Assembly: GCF_017979425.1 (NCBI RefSeq)
Contig: NZ_JAERIS010000001.1
Location: 1-64,000, forward strand
Source of the DNA: Helicobacter salomonis
GTDB taxonomy: Bacteria > Campylobacterota > Campylobacteria > Campylobacterales > Helicobacteraceae
DNA length: 64,000 bases
Reading direction: 5' to 3'
In this document: positions 9,189 to 24,547 of the stretch, piece after piece
Numbering within the stretch: the stretch's first letter is position 1
How the letters are laid out: each line of letters starts with the position of its first letter
Program-made: the position numbers and the translations under genes
The notes under the pieces: generated by a model
Databases searched by the model: none
Told to the model about the DNA's origin: nothing
What the model saw: the letters and a program-made list of their open reading frames with translations, nothing else

Positions 9189-10310
9189 ATGAAAATGCGC
9201 ATTTTTGCTTGTTTTTTGGCGACTTTTGTGGCTAATGGGTTGGCGCGTTTTGGATATGTGGTGCTTATTCCCATGCTCATTATCTCGGGCAGACTGAGCC
9301 AAGATCAAAGCATTCAACTAGGCATCGCAATTTTGGTGGGCTATATCTTTGGAAGCTTTTGGATTGGTATTTTGCAAAGATATATGAGTTTAGAGAATAT
9401 CGCTAAAATCAGCCTTTTCTTGATTTCCTTGAGCTTTTTTGCCTGCTTCTTAGATTTTTTGCCCTTTATTTGGGCATGGATTTGGCGTTTTATTGCAGGA
9501 TTAGCTGCTGCAGCATTAATGGTTTTAGCCGCACCCTTGTCTTTAGGTCTTGTACAAGAAAAACAGCGCTCCAGTGTGAGTGGGTTTATATTCAGTGGGA
9601 TTGGAGTGGGAGCGGTCTTTAGTGGTTTTGTATTGCCCCTCTTTGCATCTTCAGTCCACTGGGCGTGGATTTTATTAGGGACTTTGAGTTTGATAGCTTT
9701 TGGCTTTGCATGCGCAACACTCAAAAACCTCCATCCGCCCCGCCCTAACCAAGATCAACAGAGGTTTAGACCTTCTTTTTTCTTTGTCTTATTGCTGGTT
9801 AACAACATGCTCAATGCCATTGGGTATTTACCCCACACCCTCTTTTGGGTGGATTATTTAGTGCGCACCCTACATTTTAGCAATGCAAAGGCAGGCGCTT
9901 CATGGGCATTTTTTGGATTTGGATCGGCCTGTGGTGCGATTTTAAGCGGGTTATTGGCCAGGTGGATTGGCTTAAAACAAGCTTTTATCGCCGTGCTTGC
10001 GATCAAGACTATTGGGTGTCTAATGCCGGTGTATTCTTCTCATCTTACTTGGCTCAATCTCTCTATTTTCTTGATGGGATGCACCACTACGGGCCATATC
10101 ACACTCATTAATGCCATGGCTTTGCACCTAGTAGGCAAGGATTGCTTTGCGCGCGCCTCCGGCTGGCTCACCTTTAATTTTGCGATCGCTCAAGCTATTT
10201 TTTCCTTTGCTTTTAGCATCGCACTGCACTACATCAGCTTTACTAGCTTGTTTATTTTCTGTGGAATTGCCCTGTTTTTGAGTCTTGCCGTGTTGTTGCC
10301 CATTAAATAA
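9189..10310 (+). CDS. MFS transporter, YbfB/YjiJ-like
   Basis: The 373-residue integral membrane protein has about 11-12 hydrophobic segments. Its start 'ACFLATFVANGLARFGY' and the following 'IPMLI' resemble the YbfB/YjiJ branch of the major facilitator superfamily; a later 'LMGCTTTGHITLINAMAL' is also consistent. Substrate is unknown. It is preceded by a gene-free region with possible -10 boxes (TAAAAT near 9128) and ends 6 bases from the convergent end of gyrB, so it is transcribed alone. Confidence 0.78.
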   Translation: MKMRIFACFLATFVANGLARFGYVVLIPMLIISGRLSQDQSIQLGIAILVGYIFGSFWIGILQRYMSLENIAKISLFLISLSFFACFLDFLPFIWAWIWRFIAGLAAAALMVLAAPLSLGLVQEKQRSSVSGFIFSGIGVGAVFSGFVLPLFASSVHWAWILLGTLSLIAFGFACATLKNLHPPRPNQDQQRFRPSFFFVLLLVNNMLNAIGYLPHTLFWVDYLVRTLHFSNAKAGASWAFFGFGSACGAILSGLLARWIGLKQAFIAVLAIKTIGCLMPVYSSHLTWLNLSIFLMGCTTTGHITLINAMALHLVGKDCFARASGWLTFNFAIAQAIFSFAFSIALHYISFTSLFIFCGIALFLSLAVLLPIK

Positions 10311-10316
10311 AATGAC

Positions 10317-13971
<3,655 letters not shown>

Positions 13972-13974
13972 TCT

Positions 13975-16020
13975 TTAAATACGCATGGTACGCATAGAAT
14001 TAGCCAGCGCAATCAAAGTTACGCCCACATCCCCAAAAACTGCTTCCCAAAGGGTTGCAATCCCAAAAAAGCCCAGGACAATAAACATCGCTTTGATCCC
14101 CAGCGCAAAAACAATATTTTCAATGATGATTCGCTTGGTTTTCTTGGCGATCTTAAAGACTTTGAGCACGGATTCTAAAGAGTTATTGGTGATTACAATG
14201 TCCGCGCTCTCCTTGCTAATTTGGCTCGCCGAGCCCATGCTCATGCTCACATCTGCGCGCGCTAAAGTGGGCGCATCGTTGATTCCATCGCCCACAAACA
14301 CGCTTTTATGCGCGTGTTTAGCTTGAAACTCTTCAAAAGCCTTGAGTTTGTCTTCAGGCAGGAGATTAGCGTAATAAGGGCAATCTAATTCTTCAGCCAC
14401 GCGCTTGGTGCTGTATTCATTATCCCCGCTCAAAATACACATGTGCTCAACACCCGCATGTTTGAGTCCATCTAGGCATTCCTTGGCATTGTCTTTGAGC
14501 ATGTCTGCTACCACAATATAGCCCACATGCTGCCCATTGGCAGCCACATGCACAACGGTGCCCTCTAAACTGCAGGTGTCATGAGGGATATTGTATTTGT
14601 GCAACATCTTATCATTGCCTGCGATGATGAGATGAGCGTGGCAACTAGCCTGCACACCCAGCCCGCCGATCTCTTGATAGTCTTTGACCTCGTGTTGGCA
14701 TTGGCGTTTGTAGGCTTTTTGGATGGAAATGGCGATGGGATGGGTGGAGAGAACTTGCGCACAAGCAGCGTGGGTGAGTACATCTTCTTTAGAAAAAGGG
14801 GCAATGGGCACAACATCCACAACATTAAACTCTCCCTTGCTCAAAGTGCCCGTCTTGTCAAAGGCGATATTTTTCACCTGACTAAGTGCCTCCAAAGTTT
14901 GCACGCTCTTAATCAAAATCCCCGCACGGCTAGCCGCCCCCACACCTCCAAAATACCCCAAAGGCACAGAGATCACCAGCGCACAAGGGCAACTTACCAT
15001 CAAGGCAAAGAGTCCGCGATAAATCCAAGTGTCAAAGTCCCCATGTCCTAGCAAGGGGGGGACAAGGGCGATCAAAAGAGCAATTACAAACACCGCAGGG
15101 GTGTAGTAGCGCGCAAAAGTGGTGATAAATTTCTCGGTTTGAGATTTCTGACTCACCGCATTAGAGACTAAATCTACGATCTTAGCCACCGAAGAGTCTG
15201 CATAAAGCTTGCTTACTTGGATTTCTAGCACGCCCTTAAGATTGATACTTCCCCCTAAAACGGGGCTATTTTCCTTGACATTCACGGGCAAGGATTCACC
15301 GGTAAGGGCTTTTTGATCTAGCAAACTCTCTCCACTGAGCACCACGCCGTCCGTGGGGATTTTCTCCCCCACCTTGACCACGACTATATCCCCAATGGCT
15401 AGCACGCTAGGCTCGACCTCTTGCATTTCCTGCCCTACTTTGCGCACCGCACGATTAGGCGCGACATCTAGGAGCGCGTGCAGGGATTGTTTGGAGCGCG
15501 CGATGGCCAGCTGCTGTAAAAACTCCCCTGCGGAGTAAAAAACCATGATGGAGACAGCCTCTTCATGTGCGCCCACACCAAAGGCGGCAATGGTGGCACT
15601 GAGCATGAGCGTGTTTTCATCAAAAAATTGCTTATTTTTAATGGCACGCAGTGCGCCCAAGAATACATCTTTGCCCGCAACTACATACACCCCGGCTAAA
15701 ACCACATAGCTTAAATAAAGTGCCCAATTTTGGGTGCTAAAATGGATGGTGGCTATCGCTATTAAGTAGAGCGCGATGCTAACGAGTAAGGGTGTCGCGC
15801 TGGGTTTGGACTCGCTTTGAGCTTCAGCGGAGAGCTCCATCTCAGGTTCTAGTTGTTTAATGAGGGCTAGGGCTTTGGGCATGTCTTGGGTTTTAAGATA
15901 GAGCGTATTGGTGTTGAAAACCACACGCGCCTCTTGGACATAGCTTTGTTTGTTGAGTGCGCTCTCTAGTTTATTGGCGCAATCGGGGCAATCTAGCCCG
16001 GTGAAGTGGTATTTTTGCAT
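13975..16020 (-). CDS. cadA: P1B-type metal-exporting ATPase CadA
   Basis: The 681-residue inner-membrane pump is of the Cd/Zn/Co export type. It has an N-terminal metal-binding domain with 'GLDCPDC' (8-14), a transmembrane metal site '[17 protein letters not shown]', the phosphorylation motif 'DKTGTLSKG', and the hinge '[16 protein letters not shown]'. It closely follows the H. pylori CadA pattern, including the C-terminal '[15 protein letters not shown]'. In H. pylori CadA gives metal resistance and supports urease activity. It is 3 bases from both comM and dnaA, so probably in one operon with them. Confidence 0.95.
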   Translation of the reverse strand: MQKYHFTGLDCPDCANKLESALNKQSYVQEARVVFNTNTLYLKTQDMPKALALIKQLEPEMELSAEAQSESKPSATPLLVSIALYLIAIATIHFSTQNWALYLSYVVLAGVYVVAGKDVFLGALRAIKNKQFFDENTLMLSATIAAFGVGAHEEAVSIMVFYSAGEFLQQLAIARSKQSLHALLDVAPNRAVRKVGQEMQEVEPSVLAIGDIVVVKVGEKIPTDGVVLSGESLLDQKALTGESLPVNVKENSPVLGGSINLKGVLEIQVSKLYADSSVAKIVDLVSNAVSQKSQTEKFITTFARYYTPAVFVIALLIALVPPLLGHGDFDTWIYRGLFALMVSCPCALVISVPLGYFGGVGAASRAGILIKSVQTLEALSQVKNIAFDKTGTLSKGEFNVVDVVPIAPFSKEDVLTHAACAQVLSTHPIAISIQKAYKRQCQHEVKDYQEIGGLGVQASCHAHLIIAGNDKMLHKYNIPHDTCSLEGTVVHVAANGQHVGYIVVADMLKDNAKECLDGLKHAGVEHMCILSGDNEYSTKRVAEELDCPYYANLLPEDKLKAFEEFQAKHAHKSVFVGDGINDAPTLARADVSMSMGSASQISKESADIVITNNSLESVLKVFKIAKKTKRIIIENIVFALGIKAMFIVLGFFGIATLWEAVFGDVGVTLIALANSMRTMRI

Positions 16021-16023
16021 CGC

Positions 16024-17547
16024 TCAAACCTTTCTAAATTGGAGTGCCTGTAAGATGTGCGCTTTTTGGATTGCCACACAGCTCGCTAAATCGGCGATGG
16101 TGCGCGCAACCTTTTTAGTGCGCTCAATCACACGCTCAGAGAATCCATAGCGTAAAATTGCTTGTTCTAAAATATATTGCGCCTGTGAATCTAAAGGACA
16201 ATATTGAGCGATCTCTTGCTCAGAGAGTTTGCCATTTAAGCAGGTTTGCCCTCTGGATTTTTGCATCTTAAAGGCTTCTAAGACTTGTTGGTGCATGTGT
16301 GCGGAAGTCTGCGTGCTTTTAGCTTGCACATCTGTAGGAGTCATCTGTACGAAGAGGTCGATGCGTTCTAAAAAAGGCGCGCTTAGGCGGTTTTTATACG
16401 CGATAATGTCTTTTTCTAAACAACGGCAGACCTTAAAACTATCCATCAAATTGCCACAAGGGCAGGGATTCATTGCCCCCACAAAGAGAAATGAAGTATC
16501 ATAAGCGATCTTGCTAGCCACCCTAGAGATTACAAGCTGGTTATTTTCCATCGGCTCTCTTAGAGCTTCTAAAATGTCCTTTTTGAAATGGGGCAATTCA
16601 TCAAAGAATAAAACCCCATTGTGGGCGAGCGCAATCTCCCCGGGTTTAGGGTTGTTGGCTTGTGTCGAGCCTAAAATGCTAGACTTAGACGCACTTTGGT
16701 GCGGGTTTCTAAAACTTCTTAAGGGCGTGTAGGTGCCCTCTTGATGGCTCAAAATGCGCAATTTTGTAGAGGTGATCATTTCATCTAGGGTGCTGGGGGG
16801 TAAAATGTAGCGCATGCGCTTGGCAATCATGCTTTTTCCACAACCCGGGCTACCCTCAAAGATAATATTGTGCATCCCCGCAGCAGCAACAAGCGCGGCT
16901 TGTTTGGCGCGCTCTTGTCCCTTGACATCGCTAAAATCTAGGGAAAAATCTCGTGTATAGTAGTAAGGCATATCACCAATGTGCAAATACTCAAAGGGGA
17001 GTTTAGGGGTATGGGTACGCGGGACTTGGCTGTTCTGAGTGACAATTTCTAAAGCTTGCTTCAAGTGCTCTACAAAGTGCAAATGCAGGTTGGGGATCAA
17101 ACTAAAGAGTTCTTGCCCAGCCTGGGGCAGGATCACATGGGCATTGGGGGCTTGCAGGGCAATATCCAAGAGCATGGGAAAAATTGCATCACTATGCTTG
17201 ATTCTACCATCTAAACCTAATTCCCCAAAGGCAAACCAAGTATGTTTAAGGGGGTTTCTCTGTAAAGCGATCAAGAGCGCCATGGGTAGGTCAAAATGAC
17301 TTCCACTTTTAGGCAGATCGGAGGGAGAAAGATTGATGGTGATTTTCAAGGGTGGGAAGGCAAAACCGTTATTTTGCAGCGCCCCCTGTACGCGCTGCCT
17401 AGATTCCTGGATTGCATTATTGGCAAGACCAGTAATCACAAAGGCAGGCAGGGCACGCGTAAAACTCCCCTCTACCTCTACAATTTTAGCGCTTGCGCCA
17501 TGCATCGTAGAGCAATAAAGGGTATTGACATGCACTTGTGCGTGCAT
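16024..17547 (-). CDS. comM: YifB/ComM-family Mg-chelatase-like AAA+ ATPase
   Basis: The 507-residue product has an N-terminal Lon-protease-like fold segment (about 1-170), Walker A 'GSPGCGKSMIAKRM' near residue 237, Walker B 'LFFDELPHF', and the cysteine-bearing 'NPCPCG' of Mg-chelatase-like ATPases. Homologues act as branch-migration helicases in natural transformation, fitting a competent genus. It overlaps def by one base and precedes cadA by 3 bases. The cadA-comM-def-clpP-tig order is the same as in H. pylori. Confidence 0.92.
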   Translation of the reverse strand: MHAQVHVNTLYCSTMHGASAKIVEVEGSFTRALPAFVITGLANNAIQESRQRVQGALQNNGFAFPPLKITINLSPSDLPKSGSHFDLPMALLIALQRNPLKHTWFAFGELGLDGRIKHSDAIFPMLLDIALQAPNAHVILPQAGQELFSLIPNLHLHFVEHLKQALEIVTQNSQVPRTHTPKLPFEYLHIGDMPYYYTRDFSLDFSDVKGQERAKQAALVAAAGMHNIIFEGSPGCGKSMIAKRMRYILPPSTLDEMITSTKLRILSHQEGTYTPLRSFRNPHQSASKSSILGSTQANNPKPGEIALAHNGVLFFDELPHFKKDILEALREPMENNQLVISRVASKIAYDTSFLFVGAMNPCPCGNLMDSFKVCRCLEKDIIAYKNRLSAPFLERIDLFVQMTPTDVQAKSTQTSAHMHQQVLEAFKMQKSRGQTCLNGKLSEQEIAQYCPLDSQAQYILEQAILRYGFSERVIERTKKVARTIADLASCVAIQKAHILQALQFRKV

Positions 17548-18068
17548 TAACTCTCGCTCTTGAGGGCTTTTTTAAATTCCTTTTCAAATTTTTTACGCTT
17601 GAGCATAGAGAGTTTATCCACAAATAAAACCCCATTGAGGTGATCCATCTCATGCTGAATTGCTACGCTTAAAAGCTCGCTGGCTTGCAACATTTTAGGC
17701 GTGCCGTGGCGATCTTGATAGGCTAGAGTGAGGTTAGCATGTCTTTCGATTTCCTCGTAAAATTCAGGTACGGACAAACACCCCTCCCGCCATAAAACAC
17801 TCCCCTCTGTATGCGTGATCACGGGGTTGATGATCTCTAGGCAATCCTCGGGGTGCTGCGTCTCCTCCTCTCCCTGGGGTAAGTTGATGATGAGGATGCG
17901 CTTGGGCACACCTACCTGAATAGCTGCTAAACCAATGCCTTTACGGGCTAGCATGGTTTCGTGCATGTTGTCCAAGAGTGTATGCAACTCCGCATCAAAC
18001 ACACGCACCTCGCTAGAGCGCATACGCAACTTCTTATTAGGATATTGTAAAACTTCTAAAATCGCCAT
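17547..18068 (-). CDS. def: Peptide deformylase
   Basis: The 173-residue metalloenzyme removes the formyl group from new N-termini. All three motifs are present: '[10 protein letters not shown]' (45-54), 'EGCLSVPE' with metal ligand C97, and 'QHEMDHLNG' with H139, E140 and H143. Length is normal. It starts next to the clpP stop and ends overlapping comM, in a unit rich in protein maturation and turnover genes. Confidence 0.97.
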   Translation of the reverse strand: MAILEVLQYPNKKLRMRSSEVRVFDAELHTLLDNMHETMLARKGIGLAAIQVGVPKRILIINLPQGEEETQHPEDCLEIINPVITHTEGSVLWREGCLSVPEFYEEIERHANLTLAYQDRHGTPKMLQASELLSVAIQHEMDHLNGVLFVDKLSMLKRKKFEKEFKKALKSES

Positions 18069-18662
18069 CTAAGCCTGCTTAGAACTTTTGACTAACACTT
18101 CATCTACAAGCCCATATTCCTTAGCTTCTAGCGCACTCATGAAAAAATCGCGATCGGTATCTTGTTCGATCTTTTCTAGGGGTTGTCCGGTGTTGGTTGC
18201 CATGATTTGATTGAGTAAATCTTTGAGGCGCAAAATCTCCTTGGTGTAAATGGCGATATTGGCAGCTTGACCGTGTGTACCCCCTAGGGGTTGGTGGATC
18301 ATAATCCTAGAGTGGGGCAGAGAAAAGCGTTTGCCCTTAGCTCCACAACTGAGCAAGAACGCGCCCATCGAAGCAGCCTGACCAACGCAGATGGTGCAAA
18401 TATCTGGATGGATGTAGTTCATGGTGTCATAAATACTAAAGCCACTGGTAACAGAACCCCCGGGGGAATTGATATAGAGATTAATATCTTTCTCGGGGTC
18501 TTCGGCCTCTAAAAAAAGCAATTGGGCGACTATTACCGACGCTACAGCATCATTGATTTCTCCGCTGAGCAAGACAATGCGATCTTTGAGAAGACGCGAA
18601 TAAATGTCGTAACTGCGCTCCCCACGCCCTGTTTTTTCAACAACAATGGGAACATAATTCAA
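18069..18662 (-). CDS. clpP: ATP-dependent Clp protease proteolytic subunit
   Basis: The 197-residue serine peptidase forms the Clp barrel. The catalytic triad is visible as S98 ('[12 protein letters not shown]'), H123 ('[10 protein letters not shown]') and an Asp near 172 in '[11 protein letters not shown]'. '[14 protein letters not shown]' is the family handle. It lies between tig (13 bases upstream) and def (abutting), so nascent-chain folding, deformylation and proteolysis genes are transcribed together. Confidence 0.97.
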   Translation of the reverse strand: MNYVPIVVEKTGRGERSYDIYSRLLKDRIVLLSGEINDAVASVIVAQLLFLEAEDPEKDINLYINSPGGSVTSGFSIYDTMNYIHPDICTICVGQAASMGAFLLSCGAKGKRFSLPHSRIMIHQPLGGTHGQAANIAIYTKEILRLKDLLNQIMATNTGQPLEKIEQDTDRDFFMSALEAKEYGLVDEVLVKSSKQA

Positions 18663-18675
18663 GAAACCCTCCTTT

Positions 18676-19977
18676 TTAAGCTTTGGCTAGATGCTTGTCG
18701 AGCAAGAAAGTGAGCACACGATCCTCGACCATCGCCATTTTAACAGCGGGAAGCATGTTGTTTTTTTGATAGTGTTCGATGAACTGCTGGGGGTTTTGAT
18801 TAGTGGCCATCGCCTCATAATAGAGGGTTTGGAACACCTCATTGTCCTGCACCTCAATCTTTTCTTGTTTAGCCAAAGCATCGATGATGAAAGTTACCTT
18901 GACGCTTTTGAGTGCATTTTCTCTGAAACTCTCGCGTTTTTTTTGCACCTTGGCAGGATTTTCCTGAAGTCTTTTAATTTCTTCTGCAGGCATGCCCTGT
19001 AAAGACTGACGCAAAGACAGATCCATTTCCTGCTCTACAATTGTGCTGGGTAGATCAAAGGAGAGTGCATTATCCAAATTGTCGATGAGGCGTTCCTTCA
19101 ACTCCTGATTATAGAGCTTGGTTTTAGCCTCTAAGAAAAGTTGATCTTTAATTCTTTGCTGGAGCAATTCTAAAGTGGGTTCCTTTTCTTGATTGAGCAC
19201 GGCCTTGACAAACTCTTCATCAATTTCTGGAATTTTGCGCACTTGAATCTGGTGGAGCTTGACACGGAAAGAAACCTCCTTGTCTGCTAAAGTGGTGTTG
19301 GCATAATCTTTGGGAAAATGCACTGAAAAATATTTTTCATCCCCCACTTTCATCCCTACCAACTCTTTCTCAAAACCCTCTACAAGTCTACCTTCTCCCA
19401 CGATGAGAGCAAAATTCTGTGCCCGATTGCCTTCAAAGGGCTGATTATCCAGTAGGCCCTCAAAATCTACAACTACCCCATGCCCTTTGCTTACAGCGCT
19501 CCCTTCTGGAGCGTCTGAAAAAGTAGATCGTTCTTTGGCTAAGAGATCCAAACGCTCTTGCACCTGAGCTTGAGTAATCTCCTCTACGGAAAAACTGGGA
19601 ATACACGCCTCTACGCCAGAGAGATCAATAGTGGGTCTAAGCCCAATGCCCAATTCAATTTCAAAGTGCGTGTCCTCCCTGCTAAATTTGAGAATAGCTG
19701 GATTCCCAATCATTTCTTGCGGAGCGAGTTCCAAGGCTTCCACACCCGCACGCAAGACGGAATCGAGCAATTCTTTTTGCGATTCTTGTTCAATATGCCC
19801 TTGATAGCGCTGTCTGACAATGTCTAGAGGAACTTTACCTTTTCTAAAACCATCTAATTTAGTGCTTTTGGCGATCTTCTGGGCAATCTTTTTGGATTTT
19901 TCTTCAAAATCCTGCATAGAAGGCTTGGCATGGATGCGTGCGTTAGCTCCATCTAGCCTTTTAGTCTCTAAATCCAT
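18676..19977 (-). CDS. tig: Trigger factor
   Basis: The 433-residue ribosome-associated chaperone and prolyl isomerase has a ribosome-binding domain with '[13 protein letters not shown]' (about 43-55), a central FKBP-like PPIase domain with '[15 protein letters not shown]', and a helical C-terminal domain ending '[16 protein letters not shown]'. The start at 19977 ('[15 protein letters not shown]') matches H. pylori and has AAGGAG upstream; the frame extends to 20043 without signal. It is first in the tig-clpP-def-comM-cadA-dnaA-gyrB series and divergent from fliI, with a candidate reverse promoter (TATTAT) in the 84-base gap. Confidence 0.95.
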   Translation of the reverse strand: MDLETKRLDGANARIHAKPSMQDFEEKSKKIAQKIAKSTKLDGFRKGKVPLDIVRQRYQGHIEQESQKELLDSVLRAGVEALELAPQEMIGNPAILKFSREDTHFEIELGIGLRPTIDLSGVEACIPSFSVEEITQAQVQERLDLLAKERSTFSDAPEGSAVSKGHGVVVDFEGLLDNQPFEGNRAQNFALIVGEGRLVEGFEKELVGMKVGDEKYFSVHFPKDYANTTLADKEVSFRVKLHQIQVRKIPEIDEEFVKAVLNQEKEPTLELLQQRIKDQLFLEAKTKLYNQELKERLIDNLDNALSFDLPSTIVEQEMDLSLRQSLQGMPAEEIKRLQENPAKVQKKRESFRENALKSVKVTFIIDALAKQEKIEVQDNEVFQTLYYEAMATNQNPQQFIEHYQKNNMLPAVKMAMVEDRVLTFLLDKHLAKA

Positions 19978-20061
19978 CCACAACTCCTTGAGGTTTGAGT
20001 ATAATAAAGGGGTCATTCTAACTAAATATGCGTTAATCCACAATAAAATCTTGGGAGGATC

Positions 20062-21375
20062 ATGTCTTCTTTAGAAGCACTTAAAGCCCGTCTACAACTC
20101 GCGCGCGATCTCTCACCTCGCTATGGCATGGTTTGCAAAATTTTGCCCAATATGGTGTTTGTGCAGGGGTTTTTACCTTCCGTGGGAGATGTGGTTAAAG
20201 TGGAACGGGGTGATGGCAAGGAATGCCTAGGAATGGTGGTGGTGGTTGAACAACATCAATTTGGCTTCACACCCTTTTCCTTTGTAGAGGGGTGTAAGGT
20301 GGGAGATCGGGTGCTCTTTGCCAAGGAGGGGTTGAGCTTTCCTGTGGGAGAGGGCTTACTAGGGCGCGTGCTCGATCCTTTGGGTAATCCCCTAGATGGA
20401 CTAGGTTTTGTGCGCGCCAGCAGCTTTGCACCCGTGATGGTAGAGCCGATGAAGCCTTTAGATCGAGGTGTGATCGATGAACCCTTTGGGGTAGGGGTTA
20501 AGAGCATTGATGCTTTGCTCACCTGTGGCAAGGGACAGAAATTAGGTATTTTTGCGGGGAGCGGAGTGGGTAAATCCACACTCATGGGCATGGTGGTGCG
20601 CGGATGCAACGCTCCCATTAAGGTTATCGCGCTCATTGGAGAGAGGGGGCGTGAAATTCCCGAATTTATCCACAAAAACTTACAGGGCAATTTGGATAAC
20701 ACCGTGCTTGTGGTTGCTACCAGCGACGATTCGCCCTTGATGCGCAAATACGGCGCGTTCTGTGCGATGAGTGTAGCGGAGTATTTCAAAAATCAAGGCC
20801 ATGATGTGCTATTTCTCATGGACTCCATTACCCGCTTTGCGATGGCCCAGCGCGAGATTGGACTGGCAATGGGCGAACCCCCCACGAGCAAAGGCTACCC
20901 TCCTTCTGCTCTCACCCTATTGCCCCAACTGATGGAGCGCGCGGGCAAGGAGAAAAACAAGGGGAGTATCACGGCATTTTTTACCGTGTTAGTAGAAGGT
21001 GATGATCTCTCTGACCCCATCGCTGATCAAGCGCGCAGTATCCTAGATGGGCATATTGTGCTCAGCCGTGAACTCACCGATCATGGTATTTACCCGCCCA
21101 TCAATATCTTAAACTCTGCTTCTAGGGTGAGCAAGGAAGTGAGTGCGCCAGCACACATGCTAGCCGCGCGCAAATTTCGTAAACTTTACGCCCTGCTTAA
21201 GGAAAACGAAGTATTAGTCCGTATTGGCTCCTACCAACAGGGTTTTGATGCAGATTTAGACGAGGCGATCGCCAAAAAGGCAAGTATGGAAGCGTTCATG
21301 TTACAAGAAGAGGAGGAAATTGTGCATAGTAACACCAGTATCCAGCAGTTAATCGCGCTCATGCAAGAATCTTAA
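20062..21375 (+). CDS. fliI: Flagellar export ATPase FliI
   Basis: The 437-residue F1-beta-like ATPase energises type III flagellar export. It shows Walker A 'GIFAGSGVGKSTLMG' (about 170-185), 'LIGERGREIPEFI', Walker B 'VLFLMDSITRFAMAQRE' and 'GEPPTSKGYPPSAL', all family signatures. GGGAGG precedes the ATG. In H. pylori fliI is beside fliQ and murB, but here those two are 29 kb away at 50837-51868, so the block has been split. Confidence 0.97.
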   Translation: MSSLEALKARLQLARDLSPRYGMVCKILPNMVFVQGFLPSVGDVVKVERGDGKECLGMVVVVEQHQFGFTPFSFVEGCKVGDRVLFAKEGLSFPVGEGLLGRVLDPLGNPLDGLGFVRASSFAPVMVEPMKPLDRGVIDEPFGVGVKSIDALLTCGKGQKLGIFAGSGVGKSTLMGMVVRGCNAPIKVIALIGERGREIPEFIHKNLQGNLDNTVLVVATSDDSPLMRKYGAFCAMSVAEYFKNQGHDVLFLMDSITRFAMAQREIGLAMGEPPTSKGYPPSALTLLPQLMERAGKEKNKGSITAFFTVLVEGDDLSDPIADQARSILDGHIVLSRELTDHGIYPPINILNSASRVSKEVSAPAHMLAARKFRKLYALLKENEVLVRIGSYQQGFDADLDEAIAKKASMEAFMLQEEEEIVHSNTSIQQLIALMQES

Positions 21376-21402
21376 GATTGGCTAAAGGATAGCGTGGTAT
21401 AC

Positions 21403-21421
21403 CATTTTCATCATGAAAATG
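21403..21421. promoter_or_regulatory. 19-bp dyad, candidate operator for nifSU
   Basis: CATTTTCA-TCA-TGAAAATG is a perfect inverted repeat of 8-bp arms. It ends 5 bases before a plausible -10 (TATACA, 21427-21432) of nifS, a position where a bound protein would affect RNA polymerase. The 19-bp size is like that of Fur-family sites, and nifS is reported iron- and Fur-regulated in H. pylori; the sequence does not match a Fur consensus closely, so the regulator is unassigned. Confidence 0.5.
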
Positions 21422-21453
21422 ACCATTATACATACAAACTCTACTTCAATTAG

Positions 21454-22629
<1,176 letters not shown>

Positions 22630-22644
22630 AAGAAAGGAGATCGC

Positions 22645-23625
22645 ATGGCAAAGAAGAATTTACTCGGTGGCGCTTTGTGGGATGCTTATTCTAAAGAAGT
22701 GAGCAGACGCATGGATAACCCCACACATTTGGGGGTTATTACAGAGGAGGAGGCACAGGTTAAAGGGGGGAAGCTCATTGTTGCAGACTATGGTGCAGAG
22801 GCTTGCGGGGACGCGGTGCGCCTTTATTGGTTGGTAGACCCCAAGACGGACGTGATTGTGGATGCTAAGTTTAAAAGTTTTGGGTGTGGCACAGCCATTG
22901 CGAGCTCGGACATGATGGTTGAACTTTGCTTGGGTAAGCGGGTGCAGGATGCCGTCAAGATCACAAATTTGGATGTGGAGCATAGCCTGCGCGATCATCC
23001 CGATGTGCCTGCTGTGCCTGGGCAAAAAATGCACTGCTCTGTGATGGCTTACGATGTGATTAAACAAGCCGCCGGGCAGTATTTAGGCAAGAACCCCGAA
23101 GACTTTGAGAGCGAGATTATTGTGTGTGAATGTGCACGGGTAAGTTTGGGAACGCTCAAGGAGGTGATCGCACTCAATGATCTCAAGAGTGTGGAGGAGA
23201 TCACCCAATATACTAAGGCGGGGGGTTTTTGCAAGAGTTGCGTACAGCCGGGCGGGCACGAAGCTAGGGAGCATTACTTAGTGGATATCTTAAGAGATGT
23301 GCACGCCGAAATGCAGACGGAAGCACTCAAGCAGAATGCACAAAAATCCTTGAGTGGGGATTTGGCTTTTGTAGACATGACGATGGTGCAAAAAGTCAAG
23401 GCCATCGACCAGACCATTGATGTGCATATTCGCCCCATGCTCATGATGGACGGAGGTAACTTGGAAATCTTAGATATTAAAGAGGGCGGAGGGTTTGTGG
23501 ATGTGTATATCCGCTACATGGGTGCGTGTGATGGGTGCGCGAGCGCATCTACAGGAACCTTATATGCCATCGAAGGAGTGTTGCAACAGTATTTAGACGA
23601 ACACATCCGCGTGTTGCCTATTTAA
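22645..23625 (+). CDS. nifU: Fe-S cluster scaffold NifU (three-domain)
   Basis: The 326-residue scaffold has an N-terminal IscU-like domain (cysteines in 'KSFGCGTAIAS' and 'MHCSVMAYD'), a central Bfd-like [2Fe-2S] domain ('IVCECARVSLG', 'GFCKSCVQPGG'), and a C-terminal Nfu domain with 'YMGACDGCASASTG'. All three are intact. It accepts sulfur from NifS, which is immediately upstream, and passes clusters to client proteins. AAAGGAG precedes the ATG. Confidence 0.97.
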   Translation: MAKKNLLGGALWDAYSKEVSRRMDNPTHLGVITEEEAQVKGGKLIVADYGAEACGDAVRLYWLVDPKTDVIVDAKFKSFGCGTAIASSDMMVELCLGKRVQDAVKITNLDVEHSLRDHPDVPAVPGQKMHCSVMAYDVIKQAAGQYLGKNPEDFESEIIVCECARVSLGTLKEVIALNDLKSVEEITQYTKAGGFCKSCVQPGGHEAREHYLVDILRDVHAEMQTEALKQNAQKSLSGDLAFVDMTMVQKVKAIDQTIDVHIRPMLMMDGGNLEILDIKEGGGFVDVYIRYMGACDGCASASTGTLYAIEGVLQQYLDEHIRVLPI

Positions 23626-23657
23626 GTAAGAGGGGGGCCTGATTATCAATTTTGTGC

Positions 23658-23663
23658 TATAAT
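23658..23663 (+). promoter_or_regulatory. -10 box for the HpaA-like gene
   Basis: TGCTATAAT is an extended -10 located 42 bases before the lipoprotein ATG, so this gene is probably transcribed separately from nifSU. Confidence 0.6.
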
Positions 23664-23704
23664 GAGGCTTGCCAATTTCAACGATGTATTTGAGGTGTTT
23701 TTAG

Positions 23705-24523
23705 ATGCAAAGAATGAAACAAGGGGTTATGCTTGTGGGAGCTACACTGACTTTTTCGGGCTGTCTCTTCATGGCCAAACAACCCTCAGAAACGCAAGTC
23801 CCAATGAACGAACCTAGCGCCGAGCCTGTCGCTAAATCCACGCAAAAATTCGCCAACAAAAATAAACTAGGTCGGACTACCGGCGATACTCTCCTAGATT
23901 TTAACTACCCAATCAATATCGTTCAAGAACCCATTAATAATCGTTTCGTCGGCATTCTTGCGCCACATATGCAGGTGAGTGATAATCTCAAACCCTATAT
24001 TGCGCAGTTTCAGGAAGCACTGCTCAGTCAAATTCAAGAGATTTTCCAAAAACGAGGTTATCAGGTTCTGCATTTCACTACAAGAGAGGCACTAACACCG
24101 GCACAGAGACACAAAACATGGGCTGTTTTAGACTTGAATGCTTGGGTGGGTGTCTTAGAAGATATCAAAATGCAGACAAGCGATCCAGCTAAACAAAACC
24201 TAGATGTCATGGTGGATCAGAGCTCGGGTTCGCTTTGGTTTAATTTCTTTGAACCGGAAACGGGCAGGGTAATTCACAACTTTGGTGTCGATGTGAGCAA
24301 TTATCAAGCAGTTACTCATACCTACAGCTACCGCAGCACTAACTCGGGGGGATTTTATGCCCCCGGTGTTACTAACAAAGTCCAACTCATTAAGGATAAG
24401 GACGATGCGATTCGCAGGATTCTCAATGAGATGTATGTGAAAGTGATGCGATCGTTGGTGGCCGAGCTTACGGATTCCAATGTCAATCGCTATAGCAACG
24501 CCATAGAAAAAATTAAAAGGTAG
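23705..24523 (+). CDS. HpaA-family surface/flagellar-sheath lipoprotein
   Basis: The 272-residue product has a lipoprotein signal ending 'LTFSGC' (lipid-modified Cys about residue 20). The body has the HpaA pattern: 'LDFNYPINIVQEP', 'GILAPHMQVSDNLKPYI', 'IFQKRGYQVL' and 'DKDDAIRRILNEMY'. H. pylori HpaA and its paralogues sit in the outer membrane and flagellar sheath; HpaA was named a neuraminyllactose-binding hemagglutinin, though direct binding is disputed. A clear sialic-acid motif is not visible. In H. pylori an hpaA gene lies beyond tig; here it follows nifU. Which paralogue this is cannot be decided. Confidence 0.8.
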   Translation: MQRMKQGVMLVGATLTFSGCLFMAKQPSETQVPMNEPSAEPVAKSTQKFANKNKLGRTTGDTLLDFNYPINIVQEPINNRFVGILAPHMQVSDNLKPYIAQFQEALLSQIQEIFQKRGYQVLHFTTREALTPAQRHKTWAVLDLNAWVGVLEDIKMQTSDPAKQNLDVMVDQSSGSLWFNFFEPETGRVIHNFGVDVSNYQAVTHTYSYRSTNSGGFYAPGVTNKVQLIKDKDDAIRRILNEMYVKVMRSLVAELTDSNVNRYSNAIEKIKR

Positions 24524-24547
24524 GTTTCCGCCCTCGTAAGGTGTACT

